From the NCBI GenBank assembly GCA_951640165.1, contig OX621265.1, positions 16,319,001 through 16,383,000 on the forward strand: a stretch of 64,000 bases of DNA. The letters are read 5' to 3'. The DNA is from Pseudoips prasinana. Lineage: Eukaryota; Arthropoda; Insecta; Lepidoptera; Nolidae. Below are positions 10,440 through 21,165 of this stretch, piece after piece. Within the stretch, counting starts at the first letter, position 1; every line of letters starts with the position of its first letter. Position numbers and translations under genes: made by a program. Under the pieces are notes generated by a model. It made no database searches. It had not been told where the DNA came from and saw nothing but the letters and a program-made list of their open reading frames with translations.

Positions 10440-11230
10440 ATTTTAGAGTGAAAATTTGGCAGGTGCCATTCATCGGTTGACTATGTGGCACAAGAGCTGG
10501 GTAAAGGAAAGTACGTAGTAGGGATATTCCTGGATCTTGCGAAAGCATTTGACACCATATCTATCCCTATCCTATTGTGTAAGGTTGAAAATGTAGGTAT
10601 AAGGGTAAACAGCTGAAACTTTTCACAAGTTACCTGGAAGTCCGAACTCAGTAAGGATTGGCACAGTTCTTAGCGCTGAGCAAAAAAATACGACGTTCGG
10701 ATTACCCCAAGGGAGTATTTTAGCTGCTACCTTATTTTTAATTTACATTAATGACCTCTGTAACTTAAGTGAAGTATACACCCAAGTACAAATAGATTTA
10801 AATGTTATTAATACAAAGCTGCAGCATAATTTACTAACACTAAATTCACATAATTTAGGATTAATTAAGTTACTATAACTTTTCAATGCGCAAAATAACG
10901 TCTACCTGAACTAACTTAACACTGTATGCACATTATTATTGAACACCTTGTAGTTACAATGTGTATGTCCTGAAATTAACCAAACCAATACAACCTGGGC
11001 ATAATAATAGATGAACATCTTTCATTTAAACAATATATCGAAGCTAGAAATAATAGAATTCATATGTTGATTTTTGTCTTTAAATAGTTTCGATACATAG
11101 CAGACTCAAAAATAATTAAGCAAGTATATATTGTCCTTTGTCAATCAATATTAACCTAATCTATTACATCATGATATATTACATAATTGAGAGAGCTCAA
11201 AGAGCAATTCGCTAAGTGTCTTGTAGACAT
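10440..11230 (+). pseudogene. Degenerate jockey-type LINE RT remnant
   Basis: RT motif A (VVGIFLDLAKAFDTIS, about 10517-10563), motif B (FGLPQGSILAATLF, about 10697-10735) and a thumb (GIIIDEHLSFKQYI, about 10996-11040; RAQRAIR, about 11195-11215) are legible but separated by stops and shifts. The catalytic ADD box is lost. The thumb section has a minus-strand relative at 15700-16030. Confidence 0.8.
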
Positions 11231-11489
11231 TAATTCCCTTAATAACAGTAATTGTAAACAAGCCCTTAAGAATGCTCTCCAAACCTTGTCCTACAGAGTA
11301 ACTTTTAGTTGTTTTGAAATTAATTTGTTTTGTATTGTTTTATAATATTGATTATGTAAAGAAATAGATGATGTTTAAGAATTTGAAACCAACAAAGTCA
11401 TTACGATGTAATTGTCATTAATTAGCATACGCGTCAATTACTTGGGTTCATAATAACCTAAACCTATGTAAAATTTTGAATTGAAGGTA

Positions 11490-12413
11490 TTATCCTGACT
11501 TGATGAAGTATAGTAAAATTATTCCTTTGTAAGCTGGTGATACTTCAGACCCTTCAAATTTTCGACCTGTTTCCGTGCTGCCCACTCTTAGTAAAATATT
11601 TGAAAAGCTAATGCTTGGCCAGCTGCTCAGACACTTTAATATACATAATTTACTACACCGGAAACAGTTTGGATTCACAAAGGGTTGTTCAACCATAGAT
11701 ACAGGGGTCAACTTATTAAAAAGTATATTCGAGGCGTGGAAAGACTCGCAAGATGCAGTAGGTATCTTTTGCGATTTGTCCAAAGCGTTCGATTGCGTTC
11801 ATCATGATACTCTGGTCAGAAAATTACACCACTACGGTATTAGGAACAAGGCTCTCGAACTTCTGACTTCTTACTTGGGCAATAGAATTCAGAAGGTCAA
11901 ATAAACGGTAAAATATCTCCGGGATCTCCAGTGGTAATGGGTGTCCCACAGGGGTCAATTCTGGGCCCATTTTTGTTTTTAATTTATATAAATGACTTAC
12001 CTTACTACGTAAGGGATAAGCATGAGATTGTGTTGTTTGCAGATGATACTTCCCTGACTTTCAAAATAAATCGATAATTAAGCCCTTTTGACGATGTTAA
12101 TGATGCAATCTCTAAAGTTTTTCATTGGTTTAGTGCCAATAATTTTGCGCTTAATGATAAGAAAACTAAAGTCATTAAATTCACTACACCGAATGTGAAA
12201 CAGGCGACAACCAATGTACAACTTAATGGAGCTAGGTTGGACCCTGTTGAATCAACTGTGTTCTTGGGTATCACTATTGCATCAAAGCTACAATGGAGCC
12301 CACAAATAGAAAAACTGTCCGGCAAATTAAGTTCTGCAGCATATGCAGTGAAAACTATTAGACGGCTGACTGATGTTGACACAGCTAGAATGCTTTATTT
12401 CAGTTATTTTCAT
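11490..12413 (+). pseudogene. LINE RT, 5' portion of a split element
   Basis: RT palm in two frames: NFRPVSVLPTLSKIFEKLML, KQFGFTKGCSTIDTG, AVGIFCDLSKAFDCVHHDTL up to a frame break at about 11900, then [29 protein letters not shown] and a thumb (FLGITIASKLQWSP). The reading stops at ...ARMLYFSYFH at 12413, where another LINE is inserted. It resumes at 14581. Confidence 0.9.
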
Positions 12414-14575
12414 TTTTTTTTTTTTTATTATAAGGTTCACTAAACTGGCCAACTCACTTTGTACAATTTAAAGAACATTAAACAAATAAAGCTAAAGTGT
12501 TTGGCCTTCTAGAAGTGAACACAGCAAGCATTAAACAAAAAGAAAGCTTACAGTTGGGTTACATCATAGTCATTTAAAATTGAAATTAATATTAGAAATA
12601 TAACAATACAAAAATTAAAATTAACAAAGCAATAAAACCTAGTTGCAGTAATTTACATCACTTATGATTAAGTTTCTTAAGTAAGAACAGTCTCAACGAA
12701 TGAGCAGACGAACTAAAGATATCAATTTGGTTGCAAAAGTTGTTGTAAGCTGAACCCATACGGTACAACGGCGAGTGCTGACTGTAGTTGGTACGGCAAA
12801 GAGGCAAATTGAAAGTCTTCATATTATGGATACGGCTACACAAGCGTGGTACATTGAAGTTTAATTTTCCTAGTAAAGATGGACTATCTAGTTTTCCAGT
12901 AATCAATTTATGCAAAAACAGGATGTCGGCGATATTCCTTCTATGCTCCAGTGACAAAAGTTTAAAGTATGACAGTCTAGAGTTATAAGACGTTAGATTA
13001 CGGCAGAGATTGTGTGTATAAGTTAAACTGTACAAGAAGTGTTTCTGAAGTTTTTCTAGACGGCTAATATGAATCGTATAGGAGGGGCTCCATATCTGAC
13101 TACAGTATTCAAGAAGTGATCGCACATAGCAGTTGTAAAGGAGAATTGGAATTTCGTAGTCTTTAAAGTATTTGGTTTGACGAATAATGAAACCAGCCAA
13201 ACGGGCACCACTGCTTGCGATTCCGTTTATGTGTTCTCGGAAATCTAACTTACTGTCAACCACGACACCCAGATCACGTATACTCGACACTTCGGTGATT
13301 TGTCTATTAGACATATAGTAAGTGGCAGGCATTGGATCGTGTTTACGTGTGAATTTAATGTGAAAGCATCTAGAAATATTTATGGTCATTCCGTTTAAGG
13401 AGCACCAATGATTTATTGCGTTAACGTCTTCTTGAAGAGAGTTAATGTCACTGCGAGTTGAAATTGCTCGGTATAACTTAAGATCGTCAGCAAACATTTG
13501 GTATTCGGATGTTATGGCTGAGCATAAGTCGTTAACATACACCAAGAAGAACAGGGGTCCTAAATGTGACCCCTGGGGCACACCAGATGGCACCAATCTA
13601 GCTACAGATTTATAGCCCCTGATTTTTACCAGTTGAGACCTATTGACGAGGTAGGATTCACACCATCTTAATAGCGAGCCACAAATCCCAGCATGGGCCA
13701 ACTTTTGTATGAGTAGGCTATGATCAACCACGTCAAAGGCCTTAGAGAAATCTGTATATATAGCATGTACTTCCGTTTTGGCTTCAACTGCTTCGTAAAT
13801 AGTAGTAACGTAATGTAGGAGATTTGTAGCCGTTGATCTGCCTGGTAAAAATCCGTGCTGATTACTATTGAGAATGGGTTTTAGGTGAAAGAGAAGTCTT
13901 GCTTGAATCAATTTTTCGAACACTTTCCCTATGGCAGATAAAATTGAGATGGGCCTGTAGTTTGTGACATCACTTTGATCCCCTTTTTTGTGTTTAGGGG
14001 TGATGTGCGCGAGCTTCCACTTAGTAGGAAAGGTTCCGCAGGAGAGGGACCAATTAAAAATGTGGTACAGTGGTTCAACTAGTTGCTCCGAACAATTTCG
14101 TAGCAATATTGGTGAGATACAATCAGGGCCTGGCCCTTTGTTTACATTTAATGATTTGAGGGCTCTTAGAATATCTCTTCTGGAAATGTGACATGAACCT
14201 AGCGATTCCGAATGATAGGTGGATTCACCAGCCGTCAAGGCACTTGGGGTATGTTTATTAGGGTATACCGAGTAAAAATACTCCGCGAAAAGTTCACTGA
14301 CGCTTTGCCCCCCTACACCAGTTTTTTCATTAAAAACCATCTCATCTGGGATTACGTTACTGTTTGATCTTAAGGATTTAACAAACTACCAGAAATATTT
14401 TGGATCCTGTTTGATTAATTTCTTTGAATCGGTTTTAAATTTATTTAGACATTCTTGTATCATTAATTTGCATCGATCACGTAACATTTGGTACGTAATT
14501 AAGTCTCTAGGGTTGGAATATTTTTTGTATCTATTATGTATTTTCTGTTTCTCTTTCAGTGTGCGTAGTAGGGGG
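12414..14575 (-). mobile_element. 5'-truncated LINE inserted in a LINE
   Basis: The plus-strand poly-T at 12414-12426 is the element's poly(A) tail, so it lies on the minus strand. It is flanked by a TTCAT duplication (12409-12413 and 14576-14580). Removing it joins the two halves of the surrounding LINE in frame (…YFH / SVMSYG…). The 5' end is truncated inside ORF2. Confidence 0.92.
12658..14575 (-). pseudogene. LINE ORF2 (RT), one nonsense codon
   Basis: Reverse transcriptase of a jockey-type LINE. The long open part (14340 to 12658, 560 codons) contains GPGPDCISPILL, the ITPKHKKGDQSDVTNYRPIS fingers, YTDFSKAFDVVDHSLL (motif A), PSGVPQGSHLGPLFFLVYVN (motif B), MFADDLKLY (catalytic FADD) and a thumb ending EKLQKHFLYSL. 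Upstream the same frame continues to the 5' truncation (LLRTLKEKQKIHNRYKKYSN, QDPKYFW) and is interrupted only by a TAG at 14386-14388 after KYFW. Endonuclease and ORF1 are absent. Otherwise the frame is intact, so the insertion is fairly recent. Confidence 0.9.
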
Positions 14576-14580
14576 TTCAT

Positions 14581-15260
14581 AGTGTAATGTCCTATGGAAT
14601 TCTTCTCTGGGGTAGCTCTGCTGACATTAACACCATGTTTATATTGCAAAAACGAGCTGTAAGAGCTATCTATAATCTTGGCCCGAGAGTGTCTCTAAGA
14701 GAAAAATTCAAAGAGGTCAACATTCTAACTGTACCATCTCAGTATATATATGAAAACTTACTATATGTGCATAAAAATATCGATTCCTTCTGTAAAAGGA
14801 GCGATACACATAATGTAAATACTAGATATAAGAATAATCTCATACTGCATACTACCCGTCTCCACAAAATAAGTAACTCTTTTATGGGGCAATGTATAAG
14901 ATTCTATAACAAACATCCCAATGATATTAGAGAATTGTCTACGAATAAGTTTAAAAGAATTATTAAAGCCAAATTGTGTAGCAGATAATCAGAAATTTTG
15001 TAATATGCCCATATTACAAAATTTCTGATTATTTAAGTGATAAAAGTGCTTGGGATGGAGTTGTTCTGAGTCAACACACATGATTGTAATTAATCTTAAG
15101 TATATTTTATTTTAAAAAAGGATTCCTACTGAGTTTTCTGGCAGTGTTTCTCAGTAGCTGCCACGTCATGCACTGCACGGTAGGGTAAAAAAATATGACG
15201 ATTCCACATAAATGTTAATTTTTTACGGAATAAAGTTACTTTGGCTTTGACTTTGACTTA
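14581..15260 (+). pseudogene. LINE RT C-terminus and 3' end, second half of split element
   Basis: It continues the LINE of 11490-12413: YGILLWGSSADINTMFILQK, KRAVRAIYNLGPRVSLREKF, FYNKHPNDIRELSTNKFKRI, with a stop at 14986-14988. The 3' untranslated part contains a perfect hairpin overlapping the stop and ends near 15250 in a TTTGACTTTGACTT tail. Confidence 0.9.
14985..15032. repeat. Perfect 23-bp inverted repeat over LINE stop codon
   Basis: ATAATCAGAAATTTTGTAAT plus ATG (14985-15007) pairs exactly with 15010-15032 across a CC loop. The left arm includes the TAA of the LINE ORF. Confidence 0.9.
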
Positions 15261-15264
15261 TGTG

Positions 15265-15690
15265 TTGTTTTATCTTTTTTGTGCAAACTCTATCTTTACG
15301 TCTTTTATAAGTGAAATAAGTGCTGTAGGGGGCCTCGGCTACTTGGTTATTTGTGTGAATGTTTCCTTTGAACGTAATTATTAATTTGTCAATTATTTTC
15401 TCGATTATAACACCATATACTGTGTGTCCCTACTAAGATAGCATTAATTTTGTTTAATGGATGATTTATAGGTAACATCATACTAACAAAATAAGAATTG
15501 TATTGTATAAGTATGTTATATTTGAAAAGGTGTCGTAGCTTAATCAAATGAAATTAATAATTGTTATATTTACATCTAGAATCAGATGATCCGTAAATAT
15601 CTTGTTATGTACAATGTTATAAATAAAGTATTATAAAAAAAAATCTGTGCTGTACGGAAGAGTGGTGTGCTGCTGATGTATTAGCTCGTT
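15265..15690. other. Unassigned AT-rich stretch
   Basis: No gene or known repeat recognised. It ends with an A-rich run at 15635-15645. Confidence 0.4.
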
Positions 15691-15699
15691 ATAAATAAC

Positions 15700-16040
15700 T
15701 GTCTAACCGTCAAAACTTTACAAGATTTATAGAGTAGGTTCGTAGGGAAAATGAAAGGGCGGAAAGTAGACACTTTGAGAATCGCTCTTTGAGCTCTCTC
15801 AATTGCAAGTAACAAGGTTTTACCTACACCACCCCATAAGGTAATACAGTAGGTTACTATTGATGGACAAAAGGCATAATATATACCTGCTTAATTTTTT
15901 TTGAGTCTGCTATGTACCGTAACTGTTTAAAGACAAAAATAAACTTACGAATTCTATTATTTAAAGATTTGATATATTCTCTAAATGAAAGATGTTCATC
16001 TATTATAATGCCCAGGTGTCTTATTGTAGTAGTTAAGGCG
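15700..16040 (-). pseudogene. LINE RT-thumb remnant
   Basis: Reverse-complement translation gives LGIIIDEHLSFREYIKSLNN, FIFVFKQLRYIADSK and YIMPFVHQ, then RAQRAIL. These match the plus-strand remnant at 10990-11215 at both nucleotide and protein level. Confidence 0.8.
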
Positions 16041-16210
16041 GGCTATGGGCACTCCTGCTCCTTCGATTAAAAGAACTATTATCCATTTTTATCACTGTTT
16101 TTTTGTTACCGTCCGTTTGGGTTTGTATGATGTTAGCGGAAAAAACAAGGTCGCGATATAGCTAGTGATTATTTGATTATTATAATTAATACCTCCACCA
16201 AAATACCGCC

Positions 16211-16600
16211 GTGTACCTCAACGAAAATGAAAAGTTCAGAAAGCGTTATAAACTCTATGAAAATTCCATGGACATACTTGAGTTAACGATTCTTACGAAA
16301 CGATGCTCCGCTCTCGCTACTTTACGTTACAATTATTATCACCGAAAACTAGAAGTCAATCTCTCAAAAAATCAAACTCTTTTGGTCCTATGTGAAACAG
16401 AAAAGAGGTGGATCTAGTTCGTTTCCTACATCAGAGGGCCATAAAATTTGCGAAATGTTTGCGATGCACTTTTTATCAGTGTTCTGCGATACTGGACTTG
16501 TAGGCAATATATCTGAGTCAAACTATCTTAAAGTCATGAATAACCTCACCTCAGAAACTTGGACTACATACGCTAAACAAGAATGAAAACTTAACACCTT
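16211..16600 (+). pseudogene. Host LINE, segment 1 (endonuclease-RT linker)
   Basis: FRKRYKLYENSMDILELTIL, SFWSYVKQKRGGSSSFPTSE and ICEMFAMHFLSVFCDT are linker wording of jockey-type ORF2. Its RT appears to resume at about 17200, after an intervening RTE-like piece. Confidence 0.75.
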
Positions 16601-16639
16601 TTATATGTGATGTCTTAGAATTACATATACTTGACGTTA

Positions 16640-17190
16640 CCTGGAAAAACAAAATGAGTAACGAGGTGGTTCTTGCAAAAACGCGTTGCTGCAGCATACC
16701 TGCCATGCTAAAGCAAAGAAGACTTCGATGGCTTGGCCATGTACATCGCATGGCCCCCGCCCGAGAGACTACCTCGCCAAATGATGCTGGGGCAGGTAGC
16801 AAACGTGAAAAGACCTGTTGGACGCCCAACTTTAAGATTCAAAGACTCCTGCAAGCGACATATGATAAGTTTTTGGAATTCTAATCAATGGTCGGGGAGA
16901 GCGTGCCGAAAAGAGACCCGTTTGGTGACGAGATATAAAAATTGGTGTCACGAAACACGATGAACACTGGTTGCAAAATTTCAAGCAGAAAAGTCTACGT
17001 CGTGCATTACCACCTCCTGTGGATACTCTTTTTACTTGCGAACGTTGCAGAAAAAAATGCCCGCGCCTTATAGGGTTCTATATCCATAAGCGATGATGCG
17101 GCAACCCGTAGTTTAAACCCAAATGTATATACACTGCAACAGCGCTGCAACAAACATCTACACAGATGCCGTGGCCAATGATGAATGATG
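16640..17190 (+). pseudogene. LINE C-terminus with zinc finger, inserted fragment
   Basis: Two frames give MLKQRRLRWLGHVHRMA, then LPRQMMLGQVANVKRPVGRP and LRFKDSCKRHMISFWN, then LRRALPPPVDTLFTCERCRK, a C-x2-C ... H-x3-C finger, and a PWPMMNDDD tail. This is the C-terminus and 3' end of a second LINE family. It carries frameshifts and one stop in the finger. Confidence 0.75.
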
Positions 17191-17194
17191 ACGA

Positions 17195-17600
17195 CCAGTT
17201 ATAGAACGTGAGAGACTGGACAATACGCTAAAATCATTAGACCACGATAAAGGACCCGGTCTCGATGGAATCCCGCCCATTTTTATTTTCATGTGTGCTT
17301 CGTCTCTTGGTGGCCTTAGCAATAATTTATAATAAGTCTTTGTCCAGTGGCATTTTCCCGATCCTTGGAAAAAGGCAAAAGTTTTTCCGTTACTTAAATC
17401 TGGCGACAGTGAGAAAGTTAGTAAGTAAATTACAGGCCCATATCCCTATTGCCCACCTTCGCCAAGGTTTTTGAATCTTTAATCTGTCCCTTAAGACAAA
17501 CCCATCTCAGACTCTACCTTAATGATTTCCAGTATGGTTTCGTGGGGTCTAGATCAACTAGCCTTAACTGGTGACCTGGTATTATAAGTGCATAGTTAGT
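17195..17600 (+). pseudogene. Host LINE, segment 2 (RT fingers)
   Basis: ERERLDNTLKSLDHDKGPGL DGIPP, then NKSLSSGIFP and WKKAKVFPLLKSGD, then FQYGFVGSRSTS. Frame-broken RT fingers compatible with continuation of segment 1. Confidence 0.7.
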
Positions 17601-17860
17601 GACGTGACTATTAAAAACGTATATGAAAAACGAAAGGTACACAAAATATAATATAAAGTATTTAATAAATTATACATCAAGACTTACAATTATTAAGAAA
17701 GGGGAAAAAAATACACAGGGCTTTTAAAATAATCAGTCTTTATTTGAGCAAGCACTTTTTAAGCTACAGATAGGAACAAACTTAAAATAGGCCGATAAGC
17801 ACCCTAAAATAAATTTTGGAAACTTTTTTTATAATATAACTATGTTATGTATGTCGGTCA
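17601..17860. other. AT-rich filler within host LINE
   Basis: No coding motif. Lies between RT segment 2 and the first SINE. Confidence 0.35.
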
Positions 17861-17862
17861 CC

Positions 17863-18118
17863 GTAGCCTAGTTGGTAGTGCTCCTGCCTACAAAGCTGGT
17901 GGTCCTGGGTTCGAATCCCGGTAAGTGCAAATATTTTTGTGATGAGCACGAATATTTGTTTCTGAGTCATGGATGTTTTCTATGTATTTAAGTATTTATC
18001 TATCTATATAAGTATGTATATCGTCGCCTGGTAGGTACCCGTAGTACAAGCTTTGCTTAGTTTGGGGCTAGGGTGGTCTGTGTGACATTGTCCCTAGATA
18101 TTAGATATTATTTAGATA
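17863..18118 (+). mobile_element. tRNA-derived SINE
   Basis: The head carries a pol III A box (TAGCCTAGTTGGTAG) and B box (GGTTCGAATCC, 17909-17919). The body follows (TGAGCACGAATATTTGTTTC, TATATCGTCGCCTGG, AAGCTTTGCTTAGTTTGGGG) and ends in TAGATATTAGATATT. It is not a functional tRNA: the acceptor stem does not close. Other copies are at 18395 (inverted) and 37735 (5'-truncated). Confidence 0.88.
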
Positions 18119-18203
18119 CCAATCAACATTACATAGTTAAAAATCTAATCCTAAAAAAAAATATAAAAAAACTGCAAACATCAAACATCAGTTACTTAGG
18201 AGT

Positions 18204-18394
18204 TTAGGTATGGCTCTGTACACAGACATTACATATTTGCTTACAACAGTTTAGACACATAGGCTTATCACAGTAAGCATAAGTGAATGTAGTACGCCTT
18301 TTTAGACGGCTAGGGCATATGGCACAAGACCTTTTAACTCCAGGAAGATTTTTTTCCGTGGCGCTGGTTTTACGATGTGGTAAATCATTAATAA
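18204..18394 (-). pseudogene. piggyBac-like transposase C-terminal zinc domain
   Basis: The minus frame reads RKTSATEKNLPGVKRSCAIC, then CDKPMCLNCCKQICNVC before its stop at 18204. The C-x2-C...C-x2-C...C-x2-C pattern preceded by a basic linker is that of the cysteine-rich C-terminus of piggyBac-family transposases. No catalytic part is present. It is squeezed between two inverted SINEs. Confidence 0.6.
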
Positions 18395-18645
18395 TAATAA
18401 TATATAGGGACAATGTCACACAGATCATCCTAGCCCCAAACTAAGCAAAGCTTGTACTATGGGTACCAGGCGACGATATACATACTTATATAGATAGATA
18501 AATACTTATATACATAGAAAACATCCATGACTCAGAAAAAAATATTCGTGTTCATCACACAAATATTTTCACTTACCGGGATTCGAACCCAGGACCACCA
18601 GCTTCGCAGGCAGGAGCACTACCAACTAGGCTACGGTGACCGAAA
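18395..18645 (-). mobile_element. tRNA-derived SINE, inverted copy
   Basis: Same family as 17863-18118 in opposite orientation. The complement of the B box (GGATTCGAACCCAGG, about 18579-18593) and of the A box (CTACCAACTAGGCTA) are present. The SINE tail points toward the piggyBac-like piece. Confidence 0.88.
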
Positions 18646-18849
18646 TAGCAACGACTCTTTCTATGGTCAAGCACAGCGCTCGCGGAAGCCTTTCATTATA
18701 AACCCGGAGTTTTAATTGAGGCAAACCTAGGGATCTAGCCAAAGATAACAAAAATTTGCCTCTATTTATCTTTTTGATATTTTCAGAATCACTAAAGAGA
18801 ACAAGCAAGATGTGAACCGCAGGGATCGCACGTTGGACCACTTCCTTTC

Positions 18850-19185
18850 ATTTTTTTTTGTAAATGATATCCCTCACAGTCTCAACACATCCAAATGCTT
18901 TATGTAAGCCGATGATCTGAAGTTATATAGGGTAATAGACACAAGTGACGATGTTAAGATGCTACAAGGGGACCTCAACTGTCTTGCAAAATGTTGTCAA
19001 GGCAACTGTATGTCCCTGAATGCTGATTAATGTTACCACGTTTGTTTCACTAGAAAAAGGCATCCCATACCAACCGACAATCATATCGGTATTCATACTA
19101 TCCAAAGAGTGGACAAACAATTAGGCGTCACATACGACAAAAAGCTTACTTTTATTCCACACCATGAAGATTATAAAAAAAACCG
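18850..19185 (+). pseudogene. Host LINE, segment 3 (RT palm to thumb)
   Basis: FVNDIPHSLNTSKCFM, then *ADDLKLYRVIDTSDD (the first residue of the catalytic box is a stop), LQGDLNCLAKCC, CFTRKRHPIPTDN and LGVTYDKKLTFIPH, running into the insertion at 19186. Confidence 0.8.
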
Positions 19186-19593
19186 GCTAAGTGCGTGTCG
19201 GACTCGCCCATGAAGGGTTCCGTAGCAGCAAGTTAGTATTTCAGTTGATTAAATAAAAGGTAAATTGCGGTGTACGATTTATGACGTATTAAAAAAACTA
19301 CTTACTAGATCTCATTCAAACCATGTACATCATATATATTTTTAAGTTTTATTATTCGCTTATTTTAGAAGTTACAGGGGGGGGACACTCATTTGACCAC
19401 CCCTAAAATTATTGTTCTATTTCTATTTTTGTGTGAAAATCTTAATGCGGTTCACAGAATACATCTACGTACCAAGTTTCAACTGCACAGCTCTTATAGA
19501 TCCGGAAAAAAGTGGCTGTGACATACGGACAGACAGACAGACATGACGAATCTATAAAGGTTCCGTTTTTTACCATTTGGCTACGGAACCCTA
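19186..19593 (+). mobile_element. Non-coding repeat with inverted AGGGTTCCGTAGC ends
   Basis: It starts AACCGGCTAAGTGCGTGTCG and ends GCTACGGAACCCTAAAAA. AGGGTTCCGTAGC near the left end (about 19215) is the complement of the right terminus. ACAGACAGACAGAC lies internally. This is a widespread lepidopteran interspersed repeat by memory of its ends. Here it sits inside an A-run of LINE segment 3/4, whose reading resumes after it. Confidence 0.75.
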
Positions 19594-19765
19594 AAAAGCA
19601 CCAAAAACGTTAGGTTTTGTTCTGAGAAACGTGAGTTCTAAGACTAAAGTTATGTTATACAACTCCCTAGTACGCAGCACATTAGAATACGGCAGCACAG
19701 ACTGGAAACCGCATTATGCATCCCACATCTTGAGATTAGAGCGGTTACAGAAGAGGTAATTTCGT
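19594..19765 (+). pseudogene. Host LINE, segment 4 (RT thumb)
   Basis: APKTLGFVLRNVSSKTKVML, YNSLVRSTLEYGSTDWKPHY and LRLERLQKR continue segment 3 across the inserted repeat. Confidence 0.8.
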
Positions 19766-19827
19766 TAAGACTGCCCATTTTTATTTATTTATTTAGTATT
19801 TTTGACATTGTCAACTTTTATATATTA

Positions 19828-20074
19828 GGCTGATTTCAGAGTCACGCCGGCGAGCGGCGCCGTCCAAACGCGCGCGCTTACAATTACATTAGATAGTAGT
19901 TGCGTTTCATAGTCACGTAGTTCAAGCGCGCCGCGTGAGAGACGCGCGCCGTCGGCCAGCGCTGCCCAAGCTCCTCTACTGGCAGCTAGCGTTTCAGAGT
20001 GACGCGTCTCGCACGCGGCTGTTGAGACGCGCTGGCCGCCGGCGCGTGCCGCGCGCGTCACTCTGAAATCAGCC
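19828..20074. mobile_element. GC-rich MITE, possibly PIF/Harbinger type
   Basis: Terminal inverted repeats GGCTGATTTCAGAG (19828) and CTCTGAAATCAGCC (20074) are flanked by a TTA duplication (19825-19827, 20075-20077). Internal copies of the subterminal motif occur (TTTCAGAGTGACGCG, TTTCATAGTCACGTAG). The 247-bp body is strikingly GC-rich against an AT-rich background and has no transposase. The TTA duplication suggests the PIF/Harbinger superfamily. Confidence 0.85.
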
Positions 20075-20089
20075 TTAGGAAACGACACC

Positions 20090-21035
20090 TCCAAAAAATA
20101 ATGCTATAAATGTTGAAGTAAATTATATAAGACTATATATAAGACTCTTAATTTTGCCACGATTAAAAATAAAGCAACGTGGCAAGAAATAGTTTTTATA
20201 TGATTGAAAAAAATATTAATTTCGTTAAAATACGGCTCGTGGAATATGTTCTTGATTTGGCAAGCAACTGAGTTTGATAACGGGCGAGTTGATGTTTCTG
20301 GATTGCTATGTTTTTGTTGTCCATAAATAATCTTGCAGGTTTTTGGCTGACAGTCAAACCAATAAGGTTTTTATTGACGGCCTGAATATTTGAAGTTCGA
20401 ATAAAATAAACGTTGAACAACAGTGAATGAATAGTTATTAGCACACTTCAAATATAATTATCTGTGACCAGTAAGCAAAGGTCTAAAATATACCTTCTTA
20501 TAAAAAAGTTACTTTACACTTTTAGGCTAACAGCAAAGCTAATACTTAAAGTATGGTGGACGGAAGACAATCTGTTATAAGTTCTCTTTATTAATCATGT
20601 AGTAAAATAATCATTTATACACAAAGAATTAATAAAAATACCCTTTTATACATAGACAGAACATGAATATTAATTGTAGTATTACAAATTAACTATTTAT
20701 ATATTCATTCTAGGTATTCATTGAATAATTAGATCGCGACTTAAATTTGACCATATGGAATTTTAATGTAATTAATTATAGTGACTATAATTAATTGGTG
20801 ATACCTTTATTTGGAGGCTTTTGTAACATTTTTAGAATGTTCTACTCAATACTAGAACAAAAGAAAAAAGATAGCCGAAGAAAAGGACATACAAAATACG
20901 CAAAACAAAAATTTACATCAGATGGTTCAAGAATAAAAAGAAGGAGATATAATGATTATTCTATCATATTAGTGAAGAATGTAAAGCCAGAATTAAAAGA
21001 AAGAGACAGTGAGATAGATAAAGGCAAAGACAATG
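20090..21035. other. Unassigned AT-rich stretch
   Basis: A 102-codon lysine-rich open frame at 20795-21103 has no recognisable motif, and its 3' end overlaps the LINE A remnant in another frame. I see no gene. Confidence 0.4.
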
Positions 21036-21039
21036 TCGA

Positions 21040-21165
21040 AAATACAATATATTCAATTTCAGACTCAGCGTGCAAAAATAGATCTAAAAACACTTGCTTA
21101 TAAAGGCACAATAATCAAAGAAGCATCAAGTGCCAAGTTTCTTGGTCTGATAATTGATAAATACT
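21040..21165 (+). pseudogene. LINE A, segment 1 (RT thumb)
   Basis: YIQFQTQRAKIDLKTLAYKG and SSAKFLGLIIDKYC form the thumb-start of a jockey-type RT. The reading breaks at the LINE B junction and resumes at 25461 (NWKNHIEEICKKVNSFVYVL). Confidence 0.8.

Noticed and set aside
17880..17930. tRNA gene
   Set aside because: A and B boxes are present, but the acceptor and anticodon stems do not form. The same sequence recurs with a SINE body at 18395, so it is a SINE head.
19825..20094. 89-codon minus ORF in the GC-rich block
   Set aside because: It is contained in the MITE and reads through its inverted repeats; the open frame follows from high GC content.
20795..21103. 102-codon lysine-rich ORF as a gene
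   Set aside because: No motif, and its end overlaps legible RT wording of LINE A in another frame. Likely chance in AT-rich DNA.
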